A stretch of DNA of 64,000 nt from Casp-actino8 sp964513215 (GTDB lineage: Bacteria; Actinomycetota; Acidimicrobiia; Acidimicrobiales; Ilumatobacteraceae): NCBI GenBank assembly GCA_964513215.1, contig CAZELU010000005.1:1-64000 (forward strand), given 5' to 3'. The position numbers were made by a program, and so were the translations under genes. Below, piece by piece: positions 17,959 through 26,334 of the stretch (its first letter is position 1; every line of letters starts with the position of its first letter). Under the pieces are notes generated by a model, which searched no databases, had not been told where the DNA came from, and was given only the letters and a program-made list of their open reading frames with translations.

Positions 17959-19319
17959 CCGACACGACGACGTCGGAGCGCCGCGGTCCACTCGCGGTCG
18001 GACTCGTTCTGGCCACGACGCTCATCGCGTTCGAGGTGACCGCGGTGATCACTGCTCTCCCCACGGTGTCCGACGAATTGGGTGGCGACTCGCTCTACGG
18101 CGCAACCCTCGCGGCCTACACGTTGGCCAACATCGTGAGCCTCGTCACCGTGGGTGGACTCATCGACAGTCGCGGTCCTCGGCTTCCGTACGCGATTTCA
18201 CTCGGATTGTTCTCGGTCGGTCTACTGATTGCCGCCATCGCACCGTCGATGTGGGTGGTCCTGCTCGGGCGACTCGTGCAAGGAATCGGATCCGGTGGGC
18301 TGATTCCGGTGGCCTACGCCGTGATCAACCGGATGTGGGCGTCGCACGAACAAGCGCGCATCTTCGCGTGGGTGTCGGCCGGCTGGGTGCTTCCGAGTCT
18401 CATCGCTCCCGGACTCGCAGGCTGGATGACCAACGCGTTCGGCTGGCGTTCGGTGTTCGTGTCGGTGCTCCCACTCGTCGTCGCTACCGCCGCGCTCGCC
18501 CTGCCCGCCATGCGCAACCCGGCCCTCGTCGGAACGGGGCAACATTCGAGTGTCGACAACCAACGACGCATCATGCAAGCCGTGCGACTCGCGGCCGGCA
18601 TCGGTGCCTTGGCGATCGGGCTGCAGTCGTCACTTCACGTGATCGGCATTCCGATCGCTGTCATCGGAGCGCTCGTCGGCGTGCGAGCCTGGAAGCAACT
18701 GTCTCCAGCGGGCGTTGCCCGAGCATCGCACGGACTCGCCGCCATCGTCATGTGTCGAATTCTCGCCACCGCGGCATTTCTGGGAGTCGATTCGTTCGTT
18801 CCGCTGGCCGCCGATCGCATTCATGGTGCGTCGGCCACGGTTCAAGGATTCGTGATCATTGGCGCCGCGGTCACGTGGAGCATCGGTTCAGCCATCGTGT
18901 CGAAGATGCCTCACGTTCGACCGGACCGCAGCGCAACCCTTGGTTTCGCTCTCATCGGGCTGGGCGTCGCGACGACATCGATGGTCGTGGATGCCTCGTG
19001 GCCACTACCCGCCGTGTTCGCCACGTGGTGTTTGGCGGGCCTCGGCATGGGTCTGCTGTTCGTCCCGACGTCGGTTGCGGCGATGACCCACGCCGAACCC
19101 GGACGCGACGGAGTGATCGCGAGCCAGGTGAACCTCGCCGACAGCATCGGCTTCAGTTTGATGGGTGGACTGGGTGGAGCAACCGTGGCCATCGCCGACC
19201 GAGGCGCCTGGTCGTTGAGTTCGGCGCTCGTCACCAACTTCTCGGCCGCCTTCGTGTTGACCGTGATCGGGGGACTTCTCGCCCATCGCATTCGAGCTCA
19301 CTCGAGCACGGTGGCGTGA
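17955..19319 (+). CDS. Major facilitator superfamily transporter
   Basis: The 454 aa protein has at least twelve hydrophobic helices. The MFS motif-A region appears as GGLIDSRGPRLPYAISL between helices 2 and 3. The N-terminal pattern (ALPTVSDELGG, then LVTVGGLID) resembles the DHA2-type drug:H+ antiporters. The TTG at 17955 overlaps the amidase stop (TTGA) and places a 12-residue cytoplasmic tail before helix 1. A downstream ATG would delete the first helix. Export of an amidase product or an unrelated compound are both possible. Confidence 0.85.
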   Translation: MTDTTTSERRGPLAVGLVLATTLIAFEVTAVITALPTVSDELGGDSLYGATLAAYTLANIVSLVTVGGLIDSRGPRLPYAISLGLFSVGLLIAAIAPSMWVVLLGRLVQGIGSGGLIPVAYAVINRMWASHEQARIFAWVSAGWVLPSLIAPGLAGWMTNAFGWRSVFVSVLPLVVATAALALPAMRNPALVGTGQHSSVDNQRRIMQAVRLAAGIGALAIGLQSSLHVIGIPIAVIGALVGVRAWKQLSPAGVARASHGLAAIVMCRILATAAFLGVDSFVPLAADRIHGASATVQGFVIIGAAVTWSIGSAIVSKMPHVRPDRSATLGFALIGLGVATTSMVVDASWPLPAVFATWCLAGLGMGLLFVPTSVAAMTHAEPGRDGVIASQVNLADSIGFSLMGGLGGATVAIADRGAWSLSSALVTNFSAAFVLTVIGGLLAHRIRAHSSTVA

Positions 19320-19348
19320 GAATTCGACGGCCATGAGAACATGGCCGC

Positions 19349-20536
19349 ATGACAACGAGCAACGGCCCCCTCCACGGCATCAAGGTTCTCGACCTCTCGG
19401 TGATGATCTCCGGCCCGTTGGCTGCGATGACGCTCGCCGACCAAGGTGCCGACGTCATCAAGGTGGAGTCACCGGGCATCGGCGACTTCATGCGCTATCT
19501 CGGTTCCGCCAAAGGTGGCATGACCGGGATCTTCCTCAACAACAACCGCGGCAAGCGTTCGCTCGTCGTCGACTTGAAGCGCCCGGAAGGCGTCGACGTG
19601 TTGAAGACCCTCGCCAAATCCGCTGATGTCGTCATCCAGAACTTCCGACCGGGTGCCGTCGAGCGACTCGGCATCGGATACGACGACTTGAAGGCCGTCA
19701 ACCCGAACCTCGTGTACGTGAGCATCAGCGGTTACGGCCCCGACGGTCCGGCCAGTGGCCATCGCGTGTACGACAACGTCATTCAAGGGGCTTCGGGTCT
19801 GGCCAGTGTTCAGGTCGACCCGCAGACTGGCACGCCGTCGTTGTTCCGCACGTTGCTGTGCGACAAGGTCACCTCGTTGAAAGCGGCGCAGGCCATCACC
19901 GCGGCATTGCTCGCACGCGAGCGTGGCCAAGCACAGGGTCAGCACATCGTGCTCGCGATGCTCGACGCGGCAATCGCGTTCCTGTGGCCTGATTCGGCCA
20001 TGGATGCGGTTCTCCTCGACGACGACGCGAACCGCACGCCGACGATCGCGCAGAACTACGCCGTGACGCGCATGAAGGACGGCTTCGCCTCTATCGGCGT
20101 GGTGAGTGATTCCGAGTTCAAGGGCCTGTGCGAGGCGTACGGCCGACCCGACCTCGCGTCCGACGAGCGCTTCTCCACCATGTTCGCGCGCACCGCGAAC
20201 GCATCGCAGCTCGTCCCGCTCATGATCGAACTCGCAGCCGAACGCGGTGTCGACGAGTTCGTGGCGCGGGCGCACGAATGCGACGTTCCGGCTTCGAAGA
20301 TCGTGACGATTCCCGAGCTGCCGACCCAGCCTCAGGTGATCAACAATGCGGTGTTCGTCGAACGTGAGCATCCGGTGGCTGGCCGCACCCGCGAACCACG
20401 TCCGGCTGCTCGCTTCTCGGCCACGCCGTCCCGCGTCGGTCGTCATGCGCCGATGCCGGGCGAACACAGCGACGAGATCGTCACTGAGGTGGGACTCGAC
20501 GCCGCGGCACTACGAGCGGCGGGCGTGATCGGCTGA
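19349..20536 (+). CDS. Class III CoA-transferase (CaiB/BaiF family)
   Basis: The 395 aa protein opens with the family start GIKVLDLSVMISGPLAAMTLADQGADVIKVE and has FRPGAVERLGIGYDDLKAVNPNLVYVSISGYG around residues 95-130. The probable catalytic aspartate lies in LLCDKVTS near residue 171. These enzymes move CoA between carboxylic acids (formate/oxalate, carnitine, bile acids, racemase-type reactions). The substrate is not evident. It stands 30 nt after the MFS gene. Its stop lies back to back with the convergent membrane-protein gene. Confidence 0.9.
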   Translation: MTTSNGPLHGIKVLDLSVMISGPLAAMTLADQGADVIKVESPGIGDFMRYLGSAKGGMTGIFLNNNRGKRSLVVDLKRPEGVDVLKTLAKSADVVIQNFRPGAVERLGIGYDDLKAVNPNLVYVSISGYGPDGPASGHRVYDNVIQGASGLASVQVDPQTGTPSLFRTLLCDKVTSLKAAQAITAALLARERGQAQGQHIVLAMLDAAIAFLWPDSAMDAVLLDDDANRTPTIAQNYAVTRMKDGFASIGVVSDSEFKGLCEAYGRPDLASDERFSTMFARTANASQLVPLMIELAAERGVDEFVARAHECDVPASKIVTIPELPTQPQVINNAVFVEREHPVAGRTREPRPAARFSATPSRVGRHAPMPGEHSDEIVTEVGLDAAALRAAGVIG

Positions 20537-20543
20537 TCAGCCG
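20530..20543. terminator. Palindrome spanning two back-to-back stop codons
   Basis: CGGCTGATCAGCCG is a perfect 14-nt palindrome centred on abutting TGA stop codons of the convergent genes. It may fold as a short hairpin in both transcripts. There is no U-tract, so terminator function is speculative. Confidence 0.3.
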
Positions 20544-21400
20544 GCCAGAACGGCCCGCGCCACCAAGTCGGTGCCGAAGGCCGTGAGGATCGCGAGATAC
20601 ATGAGCCCGGTCGCGGCCATCACCGCCGAATACGAGCGTTCGCGAAGTGCGCGTTGCGTGACGACGCCGAGAACTCCCGTGGTCACCGCACAGGCCGCCC
20701 AGAACCATCCGAGTTGACCGCCCCAGCCGTCGTCGACCGCACCCGAGAACACGCTGAACATTCCGGTCGGTATCAACATGACCACCACTTCGGCCGGCCA
20801 CACCCACAAGAACGCGCGCACGATGTCGTTGACGTGACGACGCGGAAGTCCGGGCTGAACGAGATACCAGTGGCCGAGGAGCATCGCGTCGGTCACGAAA
20901 CCGAGGAACACCGCACCGACGATGATCCGCGCGATGGCGAGACCGTCGTTGCCGCCCGCGTCGACACCGGCCGCCACCAGACCCACGGCTCCGACGATGG
21001 GCGCGACCAGATCGAGACGTGGATCGAACTCGCGGCCCTCTCGTTCGAGCGCCACTTCGTCGCGGTCGATACCCGTCATTTCAGCGATGCGCTGACTCCG
21101 TCGATCGTGATCCGCGAGTTGCCCGCGCACACCGGCTTTGCGCCGCACGATGCTCGATGCCAAGGCTCCGGCACACGCGAGGGCGACGAGAACACTCGTG
21201 ACATCGCGAAGGCGAGTGGCGGCTCCCCCGTCGGACGACCATCCGAGCGCCGCGGCTGCCACGGCGAAGCACAGAAATGTGATGCGCAACATCCACCCGT
21301 AACCGAGTCCGACCTCTCGTCGCCGAGTGGTGAACCAACAACCGATCATTCCGCCCGCGGCCCACTGCAGCAGGAAGGTCGCGGCGTCGAGTTCGATCAC
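20537..21400 (-). CDS. Hypothetical polytopic membrane protein
   Basis: The 287 aa protein is not assigned to a family. I count about seven to eight hydrophobic helices, with a hydrophilic basic/acidic loop around residues 85-125. Conserved-looking membrane residues include GCW near 20, the MLLGHWYLVQPGLPRRHV segment with two histidines near 175-190, and WVWPAEVVVML. Paired membrane histidines can bind haem or metal, but that is only a suggestion. The start is GTG with a TATTGT box 6 nt upstream. It is divergent from a lipoprotein gene. Confidence 0.75.
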   Translation of the reverse strand: MIELDAATFLLQWAAGGMIGCWFTTRRREVGLGYGWMLRITFLCFAVAAAALGWSSDGGAATRLRDVTSVLVALACAGALASSIVRRKAGVRGQLADHDRRSQRIAEMTGIDRDEVALEREGREFDPRLDLVAPIVGAVGLVAAGVDAGGNDGLAIARIIVGAVFLGFVTDAMLLGHWYLVQPGLPRRHVNDIVRAFLWVWPAEVVVMLIPTGMFSVFSGAVDDGWGGQLGWFWAACAVTTGVLGVVTQRALRERSYSAVMAATGLMYLAILTAFGTDLVARAVLAG

Positions 21401-21406
21401 ACCGTC

Positions 21407-21412
21407 ACAATA
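21407..21412 (-). promoter_or_regulatory. Putative leaderless -10 box of the membrane-protein gene
   Basis: On the minus strand TATTGT ends 6 nt before the GTG at 21400. Confidence 0.4.
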
Positions 21413-21425
21413 CGGTTCACCTGCG

Positions 21426-21431
21426 TAGGCT
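21426..21431 (+). promoter_or_regulatory. Putative leaderless -10 box of the lipoprotein gene
   Basis: TAGGCT ends 6 nt before the GTG at 21438. The divergent boxes are only 13 bp apart. Confidence 0.4.
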
Positions 21432-21437
21432 CACCAT

Positions 21438-22142
21438 GTGAACGTTCGGACTCACGGCACACGGCTGACGGGGCGCAGTCTCGGTCGCGGTGCCGTCGTT
21501 GGTGTCGTGATCGGACTGACCGCACTCGGCGGATGCATCACGGGTGAACGCCCGCGACTCGTCACCGACGACACCATCCCCTCCATCGACGATGCCGCGA
21601 TCAGTGCGGTGGTCGACGTCCTGGCTGCCGGTTTCACTTCCGATTCGGAATTGACCTCTTTCCGGGTCGACTATTCGGTCACCACGAAGTTCGGTGGGCA
21701 ATCCACAACCGGCTCGATTTCGGTCGACCGGGCATTGGGCACCAGCCTCCAGATCGCCGAGGTGCGGTTCGTGTTCGCGGCCGATGGTTCGACGGCCACC
21801 TGCTCGACGATCACGAGCGAGTGTCGCCCCGGCATCGACGAAACACGAGTGGCCGACCGCATGGTCAACTCGCGCATCTTCCAGAGCGCCGTGATCGATC
21901 GACTCGAGCAAGATGCCGTCGTGGCAGTCGGTGACTCGCAGTCGTCGAGTCGCACCATCGCCGATCGTCCCGCGACGTGTGCGACCGTCCCCGTGGTCGA
22001 CTCGACCGGCATCACCCGTGAGAAGTCGTACTGCGCGTTCGACGGCCTGGGCGTGCTCGCGTATCTCGACACAGCCGATCTGCTCATCGAAGCCACCGCC
22101 GTGAACCCCAGCGCCGATCCGTCGGCCTTCACCACATCGTGA
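21438..22142 (+). CDS. Putative lipoprotein of unknown function
   Basis: The 234 aa protein has an N-terminal export signal (basic start, hydrophobic core about residues 17-30) ending in a lipobox LGGC, so it should be lipidated by Lgt. The mature part has repeated beta-strand-like stretches and four cysteines (CSTITSECRPG, CATVP, YCAFDG) that could form two disulfides. No family is recognised. The GTG start follows a TAGGCT box; an ATG two bases earlier runs directly into a stop. Its function on the outer face of the membrane is unknown. Confidence 0.7.
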   Translation: MNVRTHGTRLTGRSLGRGAVVGVVIGLTALGGCITGERPRLVTDDTIPSIDDAAISAVVDVLAAGFTSDSELTSFRVDYSVTTKFGGQSTTGSISVDRALGTSLQIAEVRFVFAADGSTATCSTITSECRPGIDETRVADRMVNSRIFQSAVIDRLEQDAVVAVGDSQSSSRTIADRPATCATVPVVDSTGITREKSYCAFDGLGVLAYLDTADLLIEATAVNPSADPSAFTTS

Positions 22143-22166
22143 CGATTCACGCCCGCGCGTGATCGT

Positions 22167-22847
22167 TCAACTCGGGTCGAAGAACTGACTGCGCTCGAAG
22201 GATCGCTCCGACAAGATCTGCACTTCGACGTGCTCACCCGATTGCGGTGAGTGCACGATGGCGCGGCCCACACCGAGCCACATCATCACGTGTCCGGGGT
22301 AGCGGAGTAGATCGCCAGCTTGAGCGGTGTCGATGGTGCGCGGATCACCCGCACGCCATTGCTGCGTCGAGTTGCGCGGCAACGAATGGCCGGCCTGTGC
22401 CCAGGCCCAGGTGGTGAGACCCGAGCAATCGAATCCGCGCGCCGGATCGGATGTGCGGCGGCGATAGGGCGTGCCGATCTGAGCGAGTGCGGCCATGAGC
22501 GCGATCTGATGCTCGGCGTCGGCCCGCGACCATGCGACTTCGAGGACAGCCGGATCGATCTCGAGACGAAGTCCGACTTCTTCGGCGACTTCACGGCGCC
22601 AGGCAGCGAACGACGGCGTGGTCGTGCGTGCCAACACCAGAGCACCCGATGCCACTTCGGCGATCGGATCCGCCAGACGGGCCGGCGCGGCCTGAGCAGC
22701 CGATCCACCGAGAAGCGGGTCGGCGAAGGTGACGGTCACCGCGATGGAAGCGACGACCACAGCGAGGAGCCGTCGAACGCGTACGGCGACGCCACGACGA
22801 CAGGACTCATCACGACACGAATGCGTATGGATGTCACTGGCGCTCAC
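22167..22847 (-). CDS. NlpC/P60 (C40) cell-wall hydrolase, secreted
   Basis: The 226 aa protein has a signal peptide (hydrophobic core about residues 25-45) and a C-terminal NlpC/P60 domain from about residue 110. The catalytic cysteine is in DCSGLTTWAWAQAG and the histidine in PGHVMMWLG. The middle (about 60-105) looks helical and may be a linker. Such enzymes cut gamma-D-Glu-diamino-acid bonds in peptidoglycan stems. The GTG start has an excellent ribosome site, GGGAGGTGAG. Its long upstream leader (22848-23030) is the largest gene-free gap in the window. Confidence 0.88.
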   Translation of the reverse strand: MSASDIHTHSCRDESCRRGVAVRVRRLLAVVVASIAVTVTFADPLLGGSAAQAAPARLADPIAEVASGALVLARTTTPSFAAWRREVAEEVGLRLEIDPAVLEVAWSRADAEHQIALMAALAQIGTPYRRRTSDPARGFDCSGLTTWAWAQAGHSLPRNSTQQWRAGDPRTIDTAQAGDLLRYPGHVMMWLGVGRAIVHSPQSGEHVEVQILSERSFERSQFFDPS

Positions 22848-23030
22848 TGCTCACCTCCCGAGATCGGGAACGGTTCACCGGTCGACCTCAAGGGCCAGCC
22901 GTCAGAAGACCGAAACGGTAATGCAACGAAAATGAAACATTCAAGGCCGGGGCGGATCCTGGACCGGTTTCACCCCGGAAACCGACCCTCGAACACCACG
23001 AAAGCCCTGCTCATCGGGCAAAGTGGGGTT
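22848..23030 (-). promoter_or_regulatory. Leader of the NlpC/P60 gene with one stable hairpin
   Basis: This 183-nt divergent spacer holds an A+T-richer patch near 22920-22945 where the NlpC promoter probably lies. It also has a hairpin with 7-bp arms (CGGTTTC, GAAACCG) and a 6-nt loop at 22965-22984. I compared the leader with the c-di-AMP riboswitch often found before such genes in actinomycetes and could not match its conserved segments. A regulatory RNA is possible but not shown. Confidence 0.25.
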
Positions 23031-23600
23031 GTGACAACAGTCGCCGTCGTCCTGGCCGCCGGAGCGGGTTCGCGGTTCTCCGGACCCACCCACAAGCTCC
23101 TGGCTCGCCTCGGAGCCGAGACAGGGACCGACACAGTGGCCGGCCGGGCGATCGGTGCGGCCCGGACCGCGGCCATCGGGCCCGTGATCGTCGTGGTCGG
23201 GGCGGTCGACCTGCCCGCCGAGGTCACGGACGGCTGCCGTGTGGTGCGCAACCCGTACTGGGCCGAGGGCCAAGCGTCCTCGGTGCAGTGCGCGCTGGCC
23301 ACTGCTCGTGAGCACGATGCCGATGTCGTGGTGATCGGACTGGCCGACCAACCCTTCGTCACACCTGAAGCATGGCGAGCCGTCGCGGCATCGACGTCGC
23401 CAATCGCCGTGGCCACCTACGACGGTGTTCGCGGCAATCCGGTGCGCCTGCACGAGTCGGTGTGGTCGTTGCTTCCGGTGAGTGGTGACAGTGGCGCGCG
23501 CGACCTCATTCGCCTGCGCCCCGAACTCGTTTCGGAAGTAGCCTGCGCTGGCTCGAGTGCCGACATCGACACGCAGGAGGATCTCGACTCATGGACCTGA
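23031..23600 (+). CDS. MobA/MocA-like nucleotidyltransferase
   Basis: The 189 aa protein has the NTP-transferase fold: VAVVLAAGAGSRFSGPTHKLLA at the start supplies the nucleotide loop and lysine, and DVVVIGLADQPFVTPEAW the metal-binding aspartate. It most resembles MocA/CoxC-type enzymes that make molybdopterin cytosine dinucleotide for xanthine-oxidase-family enzymes. The start is GTG at 23031, with CAAAGT 6 nt upstream. It overlaps the CoxG-like gene by 10 nt. No molybdenum hydroxylase gene is in the window, so the client enzyme, if any, lies elsewhere. Confidence 0.82.
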   Translation: MTTVAVVLAAGAGSRFSGPTHKLLARLGAETGTDTVAGRAIGAARTAAIGPVIVVVGAVDLPAEVTDGCRVVRNPYWAEGQASSVQCALATAREHDADVVVIGLADQPFVTPEAWRAVAASTSPIAVATYDGVRGNPVRLHESVWSLLPVSGDSGARDLIRLRPELVSEVACAGSSADIDTQEDLDSWT

Positions 23601-24259
23601 ATCATTCGTTCACCGTCAACCGGCCGATCGCCGAGACCTGGACGGTCCTCACCAACCTCGAGCGCCTCGCTCCGTGCCTGCCCGGCGCCGAACTCCAGGA
23701 AGTTCACGGCGACGTGTACAAGGGCGTCGTGAAGATCAAGGTCGGCCCCATCACCGCTCAGTTCAAGGGCGAGGCCCAGTTCGCCGAGCAGGATGCCGCG
23801 GGCTACAAAGCCGTCCTCAAGGCCAGCGGCCGTGACACCGGCGGCAAGGGCAACGCGTCGGCCACCATCACAGCCACGCTCACTGAAATCTCCCCCACCG
23901 CAACCACCTGCAACGTGGTGACCGACCTGTCGATCACTGGCAAGGTGGCGCAGTTCGGACGCGGCGCCCTCGCCGACGTGAGCGACAAGTTGCTCGGTCA
24001 GTTCTCCGACAATCTCAACGCACTCATCGAGCGCGAAGGCACCGGTGCCACAACCGCGCCGGCCGCTCCGGCTCCCACCACCGACGCATCGGGCCAGCCG
24101 GCCGTGCGCAAGATCGAAGGCCCCGCCGCCGAGCCGTTGAATCTCGGCGATGTGGCCGGCGGAGCGGTGATGAAGCGCTTCTTGCCGATCGCCGCCGGTG
24201 TCGCCGCGGCGTTGCTGTTCTTGCGCGGACTCTTCCGTCGCCGTCGTCGCAAGAGTTGA
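23591..24259 (+). CDS. CoxG-like SRPBCC protein with C-terminal membrane anchor
   Basis: The 222 aa protein has residues 1-145 matching carbon monoxide dehydrogenase subunit G (LERLAPCLPGAELQE, then GDVYKGVVKIKVGPITAQFKGEA). An Ala/Pro linker follows, then a single transmembrane segment (about 195-213) ending in RRRRRKS on the cytoplasmic side. CoxG recruits CO dehydrogenase to the membrane. Here no coxMSL genes are present, so it may serve another molybdenum hydroxylase or a lipid/quinone-binding role. It overlaps the MocA-like gene upstream and DUF501 downstream (TTGA). Confidence 0.85.
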   Translation: MDLNHSFTVNRPIAETWTVLTNLERLAPCLPGAELQEVHGDVYKGVVKIKVGPITAQFKGEAQFAEQDAAGYKAVLKASGRDTGGKGNASATITATLTEISPTATTCNVVTDLSITGKVAQFGRGALADVSDKLLGQFSDNLNALIEREGTGATTAPAAPAPTTDASGQPAVRKIEGPAAEPLNLGDVAGGAVMKRFLPIAAGVAAALLFLRGLFRRRRRKS

Positions 24260-24735
24260 GCCCAGCCAGTCGCGACCCCGAGTCGGACATCGTCCTCGTC
24301 GAGGAACTACTGGGTCGTCCGCCCAGTGGCCGTTTCGAGGTGGTCGTCCGCGACGCCGATGGTGTTCCAGTCGTGATCCGTAACCATCCGTTGCTCGACG
24401 ACGGAACGCCGATGCCCACGCTCTACTGGCTGTGCGGGCGCCATGAGGTCGTGGCCGTGAGTCGTCTCGAAGCTGAGGGCGGCGTCGATCGAGCCGAAGC
24501 CGAGGTCGATGCCGACGAGTTGGCGGCGGCCCACGCGCGCTACGGCGCCGAGCGCGACGCACTGATTCCGTCCGATCACACCGGTCCGCGCCCGAGCGGT
24601 GGCGTGAGCGGAACACGAACCGGTGTGAAGTGCTTGCACGGTCATTACGCCTACTTTCTGGCCGGTGGCGACGATCCGGTGGGTCGCTGGGTCGACGCCC
24701 GGCTGCGATCGACCGAACGAGGAAGCGTCACATGA
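24256..24735 (+). CDS. DUF501 family protein
   Basis: The 159 aa protein is typical of DUF501, small actinobacterial proteins usually next to ppx and divIC/ftsB. Recognisable parts are LLGRPPSGRFEVVVRD, PVVIRNHPLLDDGTPMPTLYWLCG and VKCLHGHYAYFLAGGDDPVG, with conserved Cys and His residues. It is cytoplasmic and its role is unknown. It starts with TTG inside the CoxG stop (TTGA) and its own stop overlaps ppx (ATGA), so all three genes look translationally coupled. The usual enolase/divIC neighbours are missing. Confidence 0.9.
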   Translation: MSPASRDPESDIVLVEELLGRPPSGRFEVVVRDADGVPVVIRNHPLLDDGTPMPTLYWLCGRHEVVAVSRLEAEGGVDRAEAEVDADELAAAHARYGAERDALIPSDHTGPRPSGGVSGTRTGVKCLHGHYAYFLAGGDDPVGRWVDARLRSTERGSVT

Positions 24736-25667
24736 GTTCGGGGCGAGTGGCGTCGATCGACATCGGCACCAACTCCACCAACCTTCTCGTGTGCGACCGC
24801 GACGGCAGCACGGTGCGTCGCATCGTGACCGTCACCCGACTCGGCGCCGGTGTCGATCGCACCAAGCGTCTCGACGACGATGCTGTGACCCGCACCCTCA
24901 CGTGCTTGCGTGAATACCGAAGCATCCTCGACGAACTCGCAGTCGATCGCCTGCGCGTCACAGCCACCAGCGCTACTCGCGACGCCTCGAACGGCCGGGC
25001 CTTTCTCGAGGCCGTGGAGATCGCGATGTCGTCAGCACCCGAATTGCTGAGCGGAAACGACGAGGCCCGCTTGTCGCATCGCGGTGCGGTCACCGGATTG
25101 TCGGTACCGCCCGGTTTCCATCTGGTCATCGACATCGGCGGCGGATCAACCGAACTGATCCTGGGTGAATTGGTGGGCGGCCGACCCACCGTGGTGGCGG
25201 CCCGCAGTATCGACGTGGGTGCGGTGCGGCTCACCGAACGCCACTTCACCTGCGACCCGCCCCGGCCGGAAGAACTCACCAACGCCATCGGCGATACCTA
25301 CGACTTGGTCGATGACGTGATCCGTGAGATTCCCGACGTGGTTCGGGCGACTCACTTCATCGGAACGGCCGGCACCATCGTCACCACGGCCGCTGTGGAG
25401 ATGGGCCAGCGAACGTTCGACCCGGCCACATTGCACGGATTCGACCTCGAGCGAGCCGCCGTGGAGGACGTGTTCCGTACTCTCGCGACCGAGCCATTCG
25501 CCGACCGTGTCCACAATCCGGGCTTGCCCCGCGACCGGGCCGACGTGATCGTCGGGGGTCTGTGCGTGCTCGTGGCGTTGATGCGTCGATTCGATGCGCC
25601 CGCAATCACCGTGTCTGCGCACAACCTCATGGACGGCGTGTGTGCTGAACTGCTGGGTGAACCATGA
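24732..25667 (+). CDS. ppx: Ppx/GppA exopolyphosphatase family protein
   Basis: The 311 aa protein comprises the two N-terminal ASKHA domains only, as in the short actinobacterial Ppx1 form, without the HD domain of E. coli Ppx. Motifs: SIDIGTNSTNLLV at the start and HLVIDIGGGSTELILGE near 135. It hydrolyses terminal phosphates of polyphosphate or of pppGpp; short actinomycete forms prefer short polyphosphate. The start is the ATG overlapping the DUF501 stop (ATGA). A GNAT gene follows by the same overlap. Confidence 0.93.
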   Translation: MSSGRVASIDIGTNSTNLLVCDRDGSTVRRIVTVTRLGAGVDRTKRLDDDAVTRTLTCLREYRSILDELAVDRLRVTATSATRDASNGRAFLEAVEIAMSSAPELLSGNDEARLSHRGAVTGLSVPPGFHLVIDIGGGSTELILGELVGGRPTVVAARSIDVGAVRLTERHFTCDPPRPEELTNAIGDTYDLVDDVIREIPDVVRATHFIGTAGTIVTTAAVEMGQRTFDPATLHGFDLERAAVEDVFRTLATEPFADRVHNPGLPRDRADVIVGGLCVLVALMRRFDAPAITVSAHNLMDGVCAELLGEP

Positions 25668-26314
25668 CCCGCACGTCCCGTCACACCGATCATCCGGCCC
25701 GCACCACGGGTTCGCTACGCCTCTACGGGCGTCGTGTGATGCTGCGTCCGCTCGTGGCCCCCGACTTTCCGGCCTGGTCGGAAGTTCGCCGCCGCAATCA
25801 CGATTGGCTCACCGTGTGGGAACCACAGCGCATTCCGTACGCGCCCGATCCGAGCACCGATCGCGATGCTTTCACGTCACGCTGCAACCTGCAGGAACGC
25901 GATCGTCAGACCGGAGTCAGTTATGCATTCGGTCTCTTCGTCGACAATGCCTTCGCCGGACAGGTGAATCTCAACAACGTCGTGCGCGGCGCACTGCAGA
26001 GCGGAACCATCGGGTACTGGATCGACCAAGCGCGCGCGGGCCACAGTTACGTCGCCGAGGCGGTGGCGGTGGTGCTGCGCTACGCGTTCGAGGAGCTCGA
26101 CCTGCATCGCGTCGAGATCTGCATCGTGCCGCGCAATCACAACAGCCACCGCGTGATGGAGAAACTCGACATCCGCAACGAAGGCACCGCGCTGCGCTTC
26201 CTCGAGATCAACGGTGTGTGGGAAGACCACGTGCGTTACGGCATCACTGCCGAAGAATGGGCCGAACGACGCGACGAGTTCGCGCACGCGTGGCTCACCA
26301 ACACGGCGAGTTGA
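25664..26314 (+). CDS. GNAT N-acetyltransferase, RimJ/RimL type
   Basis: The 216 aa protein has the GNAT pattern of ribosomal-protein or antibiotic acetyltransferases: MLRPLVAPDFPAW near 30, GTIGYWIDQARAGHSYVAEAV near 120 and VEICIVPRNHNSHRVMEKL near 150. The acetyl-CoA loop falls between the last two. Its target may be a protein N-terminus, as for RimJ, but this is not certain. It ends the coupled run beginning with the MocA-like gene (ATGA overlap with ppx). Confidence 0.87.
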   Translation: MTRTSRHTDHPARTTGSLRLYGRRVMLRPLVAPDFPAWSEVRRRNHDWLTVWEPQRIPYAPDPSTDRDAFTSRCNLQERDRQTGVSYAFGLFVDNAFAGQVNLNNVVRGALQSGTIGYWIDQARAGHSYVAEAVAVVLRYAFEELDLHRVEICIVPRNHNSHRVMEKLDIRNEGTALRFLEINGVWEDHVRYGITAEEWAERRDEFAHAWLTNTAS

Positions 26315-26334
26315 ACGTCGGGCTGGGCTGAACG

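Noticed and set aside
22848..23030. c-di-AMP (ydaO-type) riboswitch before the NlpC/P60 gene
   Set aside because: Only a GGGGTGAAAC-like fragment is similar; the conserved 3' segments of the motif are not found.
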